This document shows, one piece after another, positions 43,650 to 52,990 of a stretch of 64,000 nucleotides of DNA. This DNA is from Bradyrhizobium sp. NDS-1 (GTDB lineage Bacteria > Pseudomonadota > Alphaproteobacteria > Rhizobiales > Xanthobacteraceae): assembly GCF_032918005.1 (NCBI RefSeq), contig NZ_CP136628.1, forward strand, positions 2,093,501-2,157,500, written 5' to 3'. The notes below the pieces were generated by a model. The model was not told where the DNA came from. It worked only from the letters and a program-made list of their open reading frames with translations, and searched no databases. Numbering within the stretch: position 1 is the stretch's first letter; every line of letters starts with the position of its first letter. The translations under genes and the position numbers were made by a program.

Positions 43650-44005
43650 ACGCCGCCATCATCAGACAACATCATTCCGGATTGCCTGCGCATCCCAACG
43701 AGCTCGACCGGTGGCGGATCGTGCGCGCGCTGACGAGCCGCGAGCGCTACCGATATGTCTCGCCAAAGGTAACACCGGTTGCTGGCGGCTATCTTGTCGA
43801 GAGCCTGTGCTGCTCAGGCAATATCGATGCGGACGGAGGCCTCGTCGACGTCGCGCTATTGCACCACGATAAGACTGGGGCGGCATGGCAGCTGTTCCGC
43901 AAAGATCACGGTAAGGGCGTCTGGGAGTGGCATTCGACCCATCAACGGCTTGGCTTGGCGACAGCGGTTCTGAACGCCGACCCTGAACGTTTGTTCTGGC
44001 AATAA
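43646..44005 (+). CDS. Nif-linked protein of unknown function
   Basis: A 119-residue protein overlapping the previous gene by four bases (ATGA). Features are WRIVRALTSRERYRYVSPKV, LVESLCCSGNIDADGG and WQLFRKDHGKGVWEWHSTHQRL. No signal peptide, no membrane segment. I do not know the family. Its tight coupling to nifZ suggests a role in nitrogenase maturation or protection. Confidence 0.78.
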   Translation: MNAAIIRQHHSGLPAHPNELDRWRIVRALTSRERYRYVSPKVTPVAGGYLVESLCCSGNIDADGGLVDVALLHHDKTGAAWQLFRKDHGKGVWEWHSTHQRLGLATAVLNADPERLFWQ

Positions 44006-44007
44006 GG

Positions 44008-44286
44008 ATGATGGAGATGGTGCTCGCTGCAGGCGAATTGACGAACATCGAGAAGACGCTCGCCGCTATTGATACAGCGTCTGAGCCCTGCCTCACGCTC
44101 CGGCAGACATTTCCACATCTCGCCTGGATTTGTTGCGAAGCCTCTGACATGACGCAGAGGCCGTTCCGCCGCGTTGGACAATTCGAGCTGCATCTGCTCG
44201 ACAGTGGCGGTCAGTGTGCACAGATTACGAATGATCCGCAGCGTGCCACCGGCATTGTGCTGGCCAAGCGCTCTGGCAAGTCATGA
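44008..44286 (+). CDS. Small nif-linked protein, DUF6129-like
   Basis: A 92-residue protein starting two bases after the previous stop (ATGATGG). LRQTFPHLAWICCEASDM, FELHLLDSGGQCAQITND and PQRATGIVLAKR resemble the small DUF6129-type proteins of nif operons. The function is unknown. It is the last intact gene of the nif block; the region beyond is taken over by insertion sequences. Confidence 0.7.
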   Translation: MMEMVLAAGELTNIEKTLAAIDTASEPCLTLRQTFPHLAWICCEASDMTQRPFRRVGQFELHLLDSGGQCAQITNDPQRATGIVLAKRSGKS

Positions 44287-45048
44287 TCAACCAATCGCCT
44301 GCCGGTTCCAAGCTCACCCAGGACGGCTGGGCCCGCGGGTTGATTACCATGCGGTAATGACCAGCCCGGGGAGTATCACGACGCTCGTTCGTCGGGTCCA
44401 TGAGAGGGGGGCCGGCGATCGTTCCTCGCAGCGGAATTGCCTGAGTATGTCAACGTTACTAATTAGGTCAACAATACCGCGGCAGATCAATTAGGACGGG
44501 CGAGCCGTGCTCGATCAACCGACGAGGATCTGGTATCGCAAGATTTGCCTTTGTGAGAACTTTCAAAAAGCCGCTTTCCTTCGGAAAATAGGACAAGTCG
44601 TTTGTTCTTCGCGCGGTAACGCCGTGCACTCGCCGTGGAGGCCGGTTGATGATGCGCGCAAGTGAGGCAGTGCGAGTGTCCCGGCCGATCCAGCGCTACT
44701 TAATACTGGCGCCTAGTATCGTTCTACGAACGTCTTGGTGAGCTGAGGTCGGGGCATTCAAGCTAGAAGCGCTCTTCCAGTTGTCTTTCGAAGACGTATC
44801 GAGCGTCCCTTCTCTGTGGCTTTTTTCCATGTTGAAGCTGGGTGACGTGCATGTCGAAAATCGGGTTTGTCACGCAGATAAAAATGGAGGGAGGACAAAT
44901 TCGCGTGTAGTTCCAGTTCTTATCGCGAAGAGAACCCGCTTGGATAGTTGTCGATCACGATTGATATGGTAATGGGATGCAGTTGCGTCTACGCCAAAAA
45001 ATCAAGGCGCTACAGGCAAATGTGCAAAGCGAAATCGGAGAACATCAC
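44287..45048. other. Intergenic stretch without a recognisable gene
   Basis: No known gene, sigma-54 promoter or NifA site was found. Where other Bradyrhizobium genomes would continue with nifH, nifQ or nifW, nothing of these is visible. Confidence 0.5.
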
Positions 45049-46547
45049 GTGGCAAAAACCACCAAGCGCAAAGAGTATAGTAAGGATGACGTCAAGCTGC
45101 TCAAAGGGCACTCTAAGGCCCGCACTGAACCGCCCCGGGTTTGCCGGAGGCTCCAACTCCTGAGAGGATGGAGCCATGACGAGCAAGACGACGAACAAGT
45201 TTTCACCCGAGGTCCGGACCCGCGCGGTTCGGATGGTTCTGGATCACGCCAGCGAGCACCCGTCGCGCTGGGCGGCAGTGACGTCAATCGCGGCCAAGAT
45301 CGGCTGCACGCCGCAGACGCTGCATGACTGGGTCAAGAAGGCCGAGGTCGATAGCGGGCAGCGGGCCGGCGTTCCGACCGACACGGCCGAGAAGCTGAAG
45401 GCGCTGGAACGGGAGAACCGTGAGCTTCGGCAGGCCAACGAGATCCTGCGCAAGGCAAGCGCCTATTTTGCGATGGCGGAGCTCGACCGCCGGTCCAAGC
45501 CATGATCGCCTTCATCGACGATCATCGTGGGGCGCATGGGGTCGAGCCGATCTGCAAGGTCTTGCCGATCGCCCCCTCGACCTACCACGCCCATGTGGCC
45601 AAGCGGCGCGATCCGGCCAGGCTGTCGGCGCGCGCCAGGCAGGACGCCGCGCTGAAGATCGAGGTTCGGCGCGTCTTCGATCAAAACTTCTCCGTCTACG
45701 GCGTGCGCAAGGTCTGGCGGCAGCTCAAGCGCGAAGGCTTCGATGTTGCCCGTTGCACGGTGTCGCGACTGATGCGGGACATGGGTTTGCAAGGGGTTAT
45801 CCGCGGCAAACCGGTCAAGACCACGATCAGCGACAAGGCCGCGCCATGCCCGCTGGATCACGTCAACCGCCAGTTCAAGGCGCCACGACCGAACGTTCTC
45901 TGGCTCTCCGACTTCACCTATGTCGCGACCTGGGCCGGCTTTGTCTACGTCGCCTTTGTGATCGACGCCTATGCCCGCAGGATCGTGGGCTGGCGAGCCT
46001 CGCGCACGGCACATGCAGGCTTCGTCCTCGATGCGCTGGAGCAAGCCCTGCATGATCGACGACCGGTCCATCGCGGCGGGCTCGTGCACCACAGCGACAG
46101 GGGCCGCCCAATACGTCTCTATCAAATACACCGAGCGCCTGGCTGAAGCCGGCGTGGAGCCCTCTGTCGGGAGCGTCGGAGATTCCTATGACAACGCTCT
46201 CGCCGAAACCATCAACGGTCTCTACAAGGCCGAGGTGATCCATCGGCGCGGACCATGGCGCAGCTTCGAGGCCGTCGAGTTCGCGACCCTAGAATGGGTG
46301 GACTGGTTCAACAACCGACGGCTCCTGGAGCCCATCGGCAACATACCGCCGGCCGAAGCCGAGCAACGTTACTACGCCATGCTGGAACAACAGGCCATGG
46401 CGGCATAACTTAAACCAAATGGCCTCCGGCAAACCCGGGGCGGTTCACACCCCTGTAGCTAGGGTTTCAAAGCTGATGAAGCGATCCGAGGGGTCTCTAC
46501 GACAGAAAGCACGTACCTTGGGGATTGGCTTGGGTCACCAGCGCTGA
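45049..46547 (+). pseudogene. Small basic protein gene split by the IS3 element
   Basis: The left half (GTG 45049 after GGAG, to 45125) reads [21 protein letters not shown] and ends SKART. Removing the IS3 element and one copy of its CAC target repeat, the right half continues PVARVSKLMKRSEGSLRQKA and ends TLGIGLGHQR at the stop at 46545-46547. The rebuilt protein is about 60 residues, very basic, with a helix-turn-helix-like pattern, so probably a small DNA-binding protein. The ORF is otherwise undamaged, so insertion was recent. Confidence 0.8.
45126..46447 (+). mobile_element. IS3-family insertion sequence
   Basis: The 1322-base element has perfect 26-base inverted repeats (TGAACCGCCCCGGGTTTGCC plus GGAGGC at 45126-45151; complement at 46422-46447) and a 3-base target repeat CAC on both sides. 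OrfA (45176-45505) has the IS3 HTH ([20 protein letters not shown]) and a leucine-zipper-like end. OrfB (from 45502) has the DDE integrase core: WLSDFTYVATW, HHSDRG, and after a frameshift near 46105 GSVGDSYDNALAETINGLYK, ending at 46408. The usual programmed shift lies between orfA and orfB, so the shift at 46105 is extra and probably inactivates it. Confidence 0.92.
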
Positions 46548-46699
46548 GATATGATTCAATTTTCGGAAATTGACCGGCGTGATCGTGCCGGCCAGGCGGC
46601 TTACGACCGCCGGGCCAGCTGATCGTTCCAGGTCCATGCGTCCGAGGGTCAGCTCGCGCGATGAGCGAGCTGACCGGTCTGCCGATAGACCGGCTCACT

Positions 46700-47541
46700 T
46701 GGCCTAGACCTCATCGATTGTCGTGGTTTCAATCAGCGACTGATAAAGGCGCGTCTTGCCTCCGTGTTCTTGATTCGGAGGCGAGAGAATGCGCGCGGGG
46801 TTGTTTTGGTTGAATGACAGGCAATGGGCTCGTATCGAACCTCATCTGCCGACGGGACTGACGGGGCCGGTTCGGGGCGACGACCGGCGCATCATCATCG
46901 GCATTGTTCACATGCTCAATCGGGTGCGCGATGGCGTGATTGTCCGCGCCAAACGGTCCTTACACGATGATCTACAATCGCTTTAATCGCTGGGCCAAGC
47001 GCGAACGATGGTGCGCAATCTTTCAAGCACTGCTCAAACTTGGCAAAGATGCCGTCGTGCTGTCGCTCGACTCGACTTCGATCAAAGCTCATCGGTGTGC
47101 CTCCGGCGGAAAAGGGGGAGCACAATCAGGCAATCGGCCGCTCGCGGGGAGGCCGTACGACAAAACTCCATGCGCTGAGCGATTCGCTTTGCCGACCGGT
47201 CGTCCTGCATCTGACCCCAAGTCAGGATGCCGACATCGCTGCCGCGCCCGATGTTCTGGCGCTCGCGCTTCTCGCAGACAAAGGGTACGACGGGGACAAC
47301 CTTCGGCCGAAATCGCTGGTCGCGGTGCCAAGCGCGTCATTCCCAATAAATCCAACCGTGTCGTCATTCATCGTTTCAACAAACGCGCCTACGGAGGCCG
47401 AAATGTCATCGAACGCTGCTTTTGCCGGCTCAAGGACTTCCGCCGCATCGCCACATGATACGACAAGCTCGCCCGGAATTTCTTGGCCGCTGTTCAGCTC
47501 GCCGCTCTCGTCGCATATTGGCTCAATTGAGTCTGTACCCT
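46700..47541 (+). mobile_element. IS5-family remnant, second copy
   Basis: The plus strand reads GLFWLNDRQWARIEPHLPTG from 46789, then in another frame YNRFNRWAKRERWCAIFQAL and SLDSTSIKAHRCASGGKGG, then in a third LHLTPSQDADIAAAPDVLA and LLADKGYDGDN, then RNVIERCFCRLKDFRRIAT. The right end is AATTGAGTCTGTACCCTAG (to 47543), like the element at 30248-31086. The left inverted repeat is not clear and several frameshifts are present, so it is a decayed relative. Confidence 0.75.
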
Positions 47542-47907
47542 AGTTTCCTGTAAGCGCGGCGTGGACCGTGAAATCCTCTTGCAGCAGTTGGCGGTAGCCC
47601 ATCGCAAGTCTCCCAGGGCGCCGCGCGCATTGCCAAAAGGGAATTGCCTTCAACCCGGATCAAGTCCGTGGGGCAGGTCCGGATGCGTCAGCTCCTCGAT
47701 CCTTGTCCGCTTTCTGACAGCGGTGCACAAAGCTCTGAGATTCAAAACACCGTGCGCCGTTTGCGCATCGCGAACTGTTTCAAAGTTTCAAAGCACAATC
47801 AGGCGCTTAGTGCGCGCGAGGAGCGCTGGCACGGCCCTTGCTGTATCTCGCCGTAGGGCAATAGGCGCCAATCGGTGCGATGCTCAAATCCGAATGGAGA
47901 AAAGTGA
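47542..47907. other. No recognisable gene
   Basis: A plus-strand ORF covers most of it, but the product is a low-complexity Arg/Ala-rich sequence with no family resemblance. I see no promoter or repeat. Confidence 0.45.
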
Positions 47908-48282
47908 ATGCGTAAACTAATAATCGGCGTCCTCGCGCTGTTCATTTCAAACACTACCGCGTTCGCCGGCTCCGGGGCCATCGCATACTCCAAACCAGAT
48001 GACGTGGTCGGTGTCTCGCACGGGTGTAGATCACAAAAGCACGCTAAACGGTGGGCCCTGCTCGACTGTCGCCGCAAGGGCGGCTCGGATTGCCAAATCG
48101 AAGCTTACGAAAGGAACGCTTGCGCCGCCGTTGCCATAGGCAATGGACGCCGGCTGGGACGTGGGTGGTGGTCCCACCCACTTGGTGAATTTGAAGAGGA
48201 GCTATCGCAACAAGGCGCGCTGGCGGGATGCAATGAGACCGGCGACGAGGACTGCAAACTGCGGGCCTGGGTTTGCCACTAA
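47908..48282 (+). CDS. Secreted Cys-rich protein (DUF4189-like)
   Basis: A 124-residue protein with a signal peptide (MRKLIIGVLALFISNTTAFA, cut before GSG) and then GAIAYSKPDDVVGVSHG, AKRWALLDCRRKGGSDCQI and CAAVAIGNGRRLGRGWW, a pattern seen in DUF4189 proteins of rhizobia. Six or more cysteines suggest disulfides in the periplasm. The start is preceded by GGAGAAAAG. No operon partner. Function unknown. Confidence 0.75.
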   Translation: MRKLIIGVLALFISNTTAFAGSGAIAYSKPDDVVGVSHGCRSQKHAKRWALLDCRRKGGSDCQIEAYERNACAAVAIGNGRRLGRGWWSHPLGEFEEELSQQGALAGCNETGDEDCKLRAWVCH

Positions 48283-48379
48283 GGCCCCTCAGTAAGCCAA
48301 AGCCCTAAGGAAGGAGGTCAGGCGAACCCAAATTCGCAGCAGACATATCCAGCCGAATCCCGCGACTGAAGAGAGTTCT

Positions 48380-49345
48380 GTGCGTCGCGTCATCTTCAAT
48401 AGCTTCGCCGGCCTTGGCCTGAAGGCCGGCGGCTCCTCCATCTCGACAGCCGATTTCCTGCGGCCCGGCCGGCTCGCGCAGGTCGGTCTCGACGCGGGGC
48501 ACCCACTGCCAGATGGTGGGCTTCACCAGCTTCTTTGCGAACTTCGTCCAGGTTGCGGTCCTGATGGTGTCCTGGCGCCTGGTCCTGATCGCTTATTCAT
48601 TCTGGCGGTGAAGCTATTCGTCACGTTGATCGAGTTCAAGCTGACAACGCTCGCGGGCTTCATCCTCTTTCCTTTTGCCCTCTTCAACAAGACTGCCTTT
48701 CTCGCCGAGAAGGTGCTGGGCAATGTCGTCGCCTCCGTGAAGGTGATGGTGCTCGCTGTCATCGTCGGCATCGGCACCGGACTGTCTCGCAGTTCACCAC
48801 CACCTATGGCGGCTGCCAGCCGACGATCGAGCAGACGCTTTCTGTCGTGCTCGCCGCACTCGCCATGCTCGGCCCCGGCGCCGGGCATCGCTAACGGTCT
48901 GTTCTCCGGCGCGCCGCAGCTTGGCGCGGGCGCTGCTGTCGGAACTAGCCTCGCCGTCGCCGGCGCGGCGATGGCGGGCGGCGCTTCGCTCGCTCTCGCC
49001 GGAAGGGGAGCGATGGCGGCCGCCGCGCGTGGTGGTGCGGCGATGGCGGAAGGCGTGTCCTCCCCCTACAGCCTCGCCTCGGCCGTTCGGTCCAGCGCGG
49101 GCCGCGTTGCGTCCGGCTTTAGCGGCGCGGGGCGTGCGGCGGCCAGCGCTGTCGCCGCACTCGTCAGGCGCGCCGCCGAGCAAGCAACCGGGCAATGCAG
49201 GAGAGCTTCGCCTCAGGCGCCCGCGCCAGTTTCGCCAACACGGGTGGCTCCTCGACTATGGGAGTCGTTGAGGGTGGCGAGGCCGCAAGAGGGAGCCGCT
49301 TCCCAAGGAGCGAGCGAGGTTTGCCCGCCTGGGTCCAGCGCATGA
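48380..49345 (+). pseudogene. TrbL conjugal transfer protein, decayed
   Basis: The central part reads LAVKLFVTLIEFKLTTLAGF and continues LFPFALFNKTAFLAEKVLGNVV, then VLAVIVGIGTGL, the membrane core of TrbL of type IV conjugation systems. A frameshift near 48784 moves the next block (FTTTYGGCQPTIEQTLSVVL) to another frame; later GIANGLFSGAPQLGAGAAVG and a Gly/Ala-rich tail return. The N-terminus is missing or scrambled. It is part of a degraded trb operon. Confidence 0.8.
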
Positions 49346-49456
49346 AACGCAATGAGGCGGTTGTTCACGGCGCGCAGTCCGCCGCGCAAGCCCTCAGATC
49401 CGGCGATAGCCATGGCGGCGGCCACTCCGTCGACCTCTCGGGAGGAGAAATAACGA

Positions 49457-49735
49457 ATGTCAGTCTTTCGGCGATCGTCGGTCCGCTACGGCCGCACGCC
49501 CGAACCCGCAACTCCGTACCAGCGCGCGGCGCAGGTTTGGAATGAGCGCATCGGCTCGGCCCGCGTGCAAGCTAAGAACTGGCGGCTGATGGCCTTCGGT
49601 TCGCTGATCGTGGCTTTCGGCCTCGTCGGTGGGCTCGTCTGGCAGTCCACGCACGGCACCGTCGTTCGCTGGGTGTACAGGTCGACAAGCTCGGCGAGGC
49701 GCAAGCCATGGCGCCGGCTGCGGCCGACTGGCGAT
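49457..49735 (+). pseudogene. TrbF conjugal transfer protein, truncated
   Basis: The N-terminus is intact: MSVFRRSSVRYGRTPEPATP, QRAAQVWNERIGSARVQAKNW, and one membrane segment. After GTVV a frameshift moves VQVDKLGEAQAMAPAAADWR to another frame. At about 49735 homology ends abruptly where a piece of phnN begins on the other strand. About 80 of some 230 residues remain. Confidence 0.8.
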
Positions 49736-49861
49736 GAACCGGCGGACGAACTGAAAGCAGGGATCGAATTCTAAAAGCGTGCGGGCGTAGTCGATGAGGG
49801 TGTCCTTGCCCGCCCCACTGAGACCAGCGACGAGAACCATGTGCCCGCGAGCGGAGGTCAT
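49735..49861 (-). pseudogene. phnN: Truncated phnN (ribose 1,5-bisphosphate phosphokinase)
   Basis: ATG 49861, five bases after the upstream gene, starts MTSARGHMVLVAGLSGAGKD with the Walker A motif GLSGAGKDT, then LLEFDPCFQFVRRFI. Homology stops near codon 42 at the join with trbF. The full enzyme has about 190 residues and makes PRPP from ribose 1,5-bisphosphate, the last step of the C-P lyase route. This copy cannot work. Confidence 0.82.
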
Positions 49862-49865
49862 GATC

Positions 49866-50600
49866 TCATACCGCCTCCTTGAGGAGGCTGCGGCTCCTCA
49901 AGGTAAATTGCGACCGGACGACAAAGTCGGCGCCCGAATGTATCTGAACAAAGAGGGAAAGAGCATCGATGCTGTAGTCTTCGGAGAGCAAGGTCCCGAA
50001 GACCGTATCCAACTCCCGCCGCACTTCAGGCTGGCTCTCGGCGGGAACGAAATCGGTCAGGGTCATGTGGAAGCGGAAGTGATCGAAAACGTACGGGTAG
50101 CCCCATCGCACAAGATGGGTCGTCTCGATCTCGTTGAGCGGGCTGCATAAACACCGTTGAAACTCGCCGTGAAACAGCGGCGCTCGAAAACGGTCGAACT
50201 CTTCGACGATACACGAGGCAAGGCCCTGCAAAGTGAGAGTCGGATTAGCAGGAACCAGCGCAAAGAAGCCGCCCAGCAGATCGATTTTCAGAGGACCGAT
50301 CGGGCAAGAAGGCCAAGCTGTCACGAACGCGCGGAGTGCTCGCTCCAATTCCTCGACGGAATACCCCTCCTTCAGCCGGAACGGCGCCTTGAGCGTCGCG
50401 TGGAAGCCGGAGCGGCGGGGCACAGTGGTAAGAGCACCGCGAATTTGGTTCGTAGTAGCGGCCTCGAGTCCAGCCGACGCCACGGGCGAGCATCCCGCAA
50501 AGGCGTCGCGCCCTAGCCACGTTCTCGCCGCTACCGTCAGCGGGTGTTCCGGAGCCGGCGTGTAGTAGATCGCGTAGCGGGGCGCGGACGGTTCTGGCAT
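49866..50600 (-). CDS. Phosphonate operon protein (TIGR03223/DUF1045), 2H-phosphoesterase-like
   Basis: A 244-residue protein found in phn operons of alphaproteobacteria: RYAIYYTPAPEHPLTVAARTWLG at the N-terminus. Two H-X-T motifs, HAT at residues 67-69 (SGFHATLKAPF) and HMT at 178-180 (FRFHMTLTDF), are the signature of the 2H phosphoesterase fold, which opens 2',3'- or 1,2-cyclic phosphates. It could therefore replace PhnP, which is not seen here. Its start overlaps the phnL stop in TAATG. The substrate is an inference. Confidence 0.85.
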   Translation of the reverse strand: MPEPSAPRYAIYYTPAPEHPLTVAARTWLGRDAFAGCSPVASAGLEAATTNQIRGALTTVPRRSGFHATLKAPFRLKEGYSVEELERALRAFVTAWPSCPIGPLKIDLLGGFFALVPANPTLTLQGLASCIVEEFDRFRAPLFHGEFQRCLCSPLNEIETTHLVRWGYPYVFDHFRFHMTLTDFVPAESQPEVRRELDTVFGTLLSEDYSIDALSLFVQIHSGADFVVRSQFTLRSRSLLKEAV

Positions 50601-51334
50601 TATGCGACAGGTTCCGCTGCTGTCATATTGCGCTGAGACTTACGAACTGACGACTGGCCCACTTTGAACAGGCGGTCGGCCACAGCCTCGCGCACTTCCT
50701 CATCATGGAAAATGCCGACAATGGCTGCCCCACGGGCCTTAGCCTCGTTGATCAGGTCGACCACGCTCTGGCGGTTGACGGCATCGAGCGAGGCTGTCGG
50801 CTCATCGAGAAGCAGGACCGGGTAGTTGACCATGAAGCCTCGTGCGATGTTGACGCGCTGCTGTTCGCCCCCCGAGAAGGTGGCTGGCGCCAGCGACCAG
50901 AGTCGCTTGGGGATGTTGAGGCGCGCAAGTAGCGCCTTCGCCTTGGCATGTGATTCATCTGCTGGAATAGCAATGGCGATCGCCGGCTCGGTTACGATGT
51001 CGATGGTAGCAACGCGGGGGATGACGCGTAGGAATTGGCTGACATAGCCGATGGTGCGACGCCGCACCTCGACCACTTCCCATGGCTCGGCGCTTACAAG
51101 GTCGATAGATTCGTCTCCGTGTTGCACGACGACGTGCCCAGCGTCCGGCTTGTAATTGGCATACAGCGAGCGCAGCAACGTCGACTTGCCCGCCCCGGAG
51201 GGGCCGTGTAGGCAGACGCACTCTCCCGCGCGGACCTCGAGTGAGACGTCGTCGAAGACGGCGATCTCTGCGCCGCCCTGAGTATGAAGCGTGAAGGTCT
51301 TGGAAAGGCCGCCGACACTGATGAGGATGGTCAT
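50600..51334 (-). CDS. phnL: C-P lyase subunit PhnL (ABC-type ATPase)
   Basis: A 244-residue ABC ATPase-like protein with Walker [10 protein letters not shown], signature [15 protein letters not shown] and Walker [12 protein letters not shown], plus the PhnL start [12 protein letters not shown]. It associates with the C-P lyase core complex rather than a membrane pump. ATG 51334 (M-T-I-L-I) is preferred over the in-frame ATG at 51403. The stop overlaps the next gene by one base. Confidence 0.95.
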   Translation of the reverse strand: MTILISVGGLSKTFTLHTQGGAEIAVFDDVSLEVRAGECVCLHGPSGAGKSTLLRSLYANYKPDAGHVVVQHGDESIDLVSAEPWEVVEVRRRTIGYVSQFLRVIPRVATIDIVTEPAIAIAIPADESHAKAKALLARLNIPKRLWSLAPATFSGGEQQRVNIARGFMVNYPVLLLDEPTASLDAVNRQSVVDLINEAKARGAAIVGIFHDEEVREAVADRLFKVGQSSVRKSQRNMTAAEPVA

Positions 51335-51347
51335 TATTGGCCCTTCT

Positions 51348-52127
51348 TTAGACCTGCAGGATTGAGGAGACGAGCAGTTGCGTATATGGGTGGTGAGGAT
51401 CATCGAGCACTTGGTCGGTGAGTCCCTGCTCGATCACTCGACCGCACTGCATCACCATCAACCGATCGGCGAGCAGACGCGCAACGCCGATATCGTGGGT
51501 GACGACAACGACGGCGATGCCAAGTTCGCGGACAAGGCTGCGCAGCAGGTCAAGGAGCTTTGCCTGGACGGAGACATCGAGGCCACCAGTCGGCTCGTCC
51601 ATCAGCACGAGGCGAGGGTGGGTAGCGAGTCCCCGGGCGATCTGCAGCCGCTGCTGCATGCCGCCGGAGAAGACTTCGGGCAGGTCGTCGATGCGCCGAC
51701 CCTCGATATCGACCTTCTCAAGCCATTCCAGTGCCGTTGCGCGTAAGGAGCCGTAGTGGCGGCCGCCGGCGGCCATCAGAGGTTCGGCGATATTGCCGCC
51801 GGCGCTGATATCAAGGCGCAATCCGTCGCGTGGGTTCTGGTGAATGAGTGAAATCGTCGTTGGCAGGAATTGCTCGCGCGAGGCTTCGTCCATCGCCCAG
51901 AGATCGACGACGTGGTCACCGGAGGCAATCACTACTTTGCCATCATCCGGCTCGATGCGGCCCGCAAGACAGCGCAGTAGCGTCGACTTGCCCGAGCCGC
52001 TCTCTCCGACAATGCCGAGAACCTCGCCCTGACGCAGCGAGAACGATACCGCGCTGCAAGCCGGAACGCGCCCAAAGGTCTTGGACAGGTGCTTCACCCG
52101 AAGAATTTCTCTCACCTTCGGTTTCAT
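51348..52127 (-). CDS. phnK: C-P lyase subunit PhnK (ABC-type ATPase)
   Basis: A 259-residue ABC ATPase that binds the PhnGHIJ core. Walker [10 protein letters not shown], signature [15 protein letters not shown], Walker [15 protein letters not shown], and the typical [23 protein letters not shown] segment. ATG 52127 overlaps the phnJ stop by four bases; the longer frame to 52178 lies in phnJ. Confidence 0.95.
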   Translation of the reverse strand: MKPKVREILRVKHLSKTFGRVPACSAVSFSLRQGEVLGIVGESGSGKSTLLRCLAGRIEPDDGKVVIASGDHVVDLWAMDEASREQFLPTTISLIHQNPRDGLRLDISAGGNIAEPLMAAGGRHYGSLRATALEWLEKVDIEGRRIDDLPEVFSGGMQQRLQIARGLATHPRLVLMDEPTGGLDVSVQAKLLDLLRSLVRELGIAVVVVTHDIGVARLLADRLMVMQCGRVIEQGLTDQVLDDPHHPYTQLLVSSILQV

Positions 52128-52990
52128 GATGCGGCCCTTTCGTCGTGCCGCGAGGCGCAATAGGATGTGTCCGAACAAATAAAGGCCCGGGTGCCGCGAT
52201 CATCGAGGAGGATCTCGTCGAGATAGCTGTCCTGCGCGCCGCAAAGTGAGCAGCACGCCTCGAAGTGCTGCACTGTGAAAGGATGGTCAACGAAATCGAG
52301 ACTTTTGACATCGGTGAAAGGTGGGATGGCATGGATACGCCGCTCCCGGCCCGCGCCGAACAGGGCGAGCGCGCGGCTGCGGTGAAGCTTCGGATTGTCG
52401 AATTTCGGGATCGGCGACGGCGAGGCGAGATAGCGTCCATTCACGATAACCGGATAATCAGCCGACATCGCAACGTGGCCAAGCTGAGAAATATCTTCAT
52501 ACAGCCGGACATACATAATGCCGTAGCGGGCGAGAGCGTGGAGTTTCCGCGCGACCGCCTCATGCGGAATGAATCGCCGCAACGCTTCGGGCTGCGGCAC
52601 CTGGAAGACGATGATCTGGTCCTCAGTGAGCGGCCGCTCAGGAATGCGATGACGCGTCTGAATCACCGTTGCTTCCCCCGTACGCTCGGTCGTGGCAACA
52701 TCGGCGACATGGGCGAAGAAGCGGCGAATCGAGACGGCGTTTGTGGTGTCGTCCGCGCCTTGATCAATTACCTTTAGCACATCGTCCCGGCCAAGGATGC
52801 TCGCGGTAACCTGGAGTCCGCCAGTACCCCACCCGGGGGGAAGCGGCATTTCACGGCTGCCGAACGGCACTTGGTAGCCCGGCACGGCCACCGCCTTCAG
52901 GATCGCACGCCGAATCATTCGTTTCGTCATCTCATCGAGATAAGCAAAACTGTAGACACCGCTGTCGTCGAAAGTGAAGTCAGTCTCCAC
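52124..52990 (-). CDS. phnJ: Carbon-phosphorus lyase radical SAM subunit PhnJ
   Basis: A 288-residue catalytic subunit that cleaves the C-P bond of ribosyl 1-phosphonate 5-phosphate by radical SAM chemistry. The conserved cysteines are seen in EACCSLCG and, 21 residues later, ICSDTSYC (C-X2-C...C-X5-C). The N-terminal PLPPGWGTGGLQVTAS region holds the glycyl site. Normal length. It overlaps phnI by 11 bases. Confidence 0.97.
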   Translation of the reverse strand: METDFTFDDSGVYSFAYLDEMTKRMIRRAILKAVAVPGYQVPFGSREMPLPPGWGTGGLQVTASILGRDDVLKVIDQGADDTTNAVSIRRFFAHVADVATTERTGEATVIQTRHRIPERPLTEDQIIVFQVPQPEALRRFIPHEAVARKLHALARYGIMYVRLYEDISQLGHVAMSADYPVIVNGRYLASPSPIPKFDNPKLHRSRALALFGAGRERRIHAIPPFTDVKSLDFVDHPFTVQHFEACCSLCGAQDSYLDEILLDDRGTRAFICSDTSYCASRHDERAAS

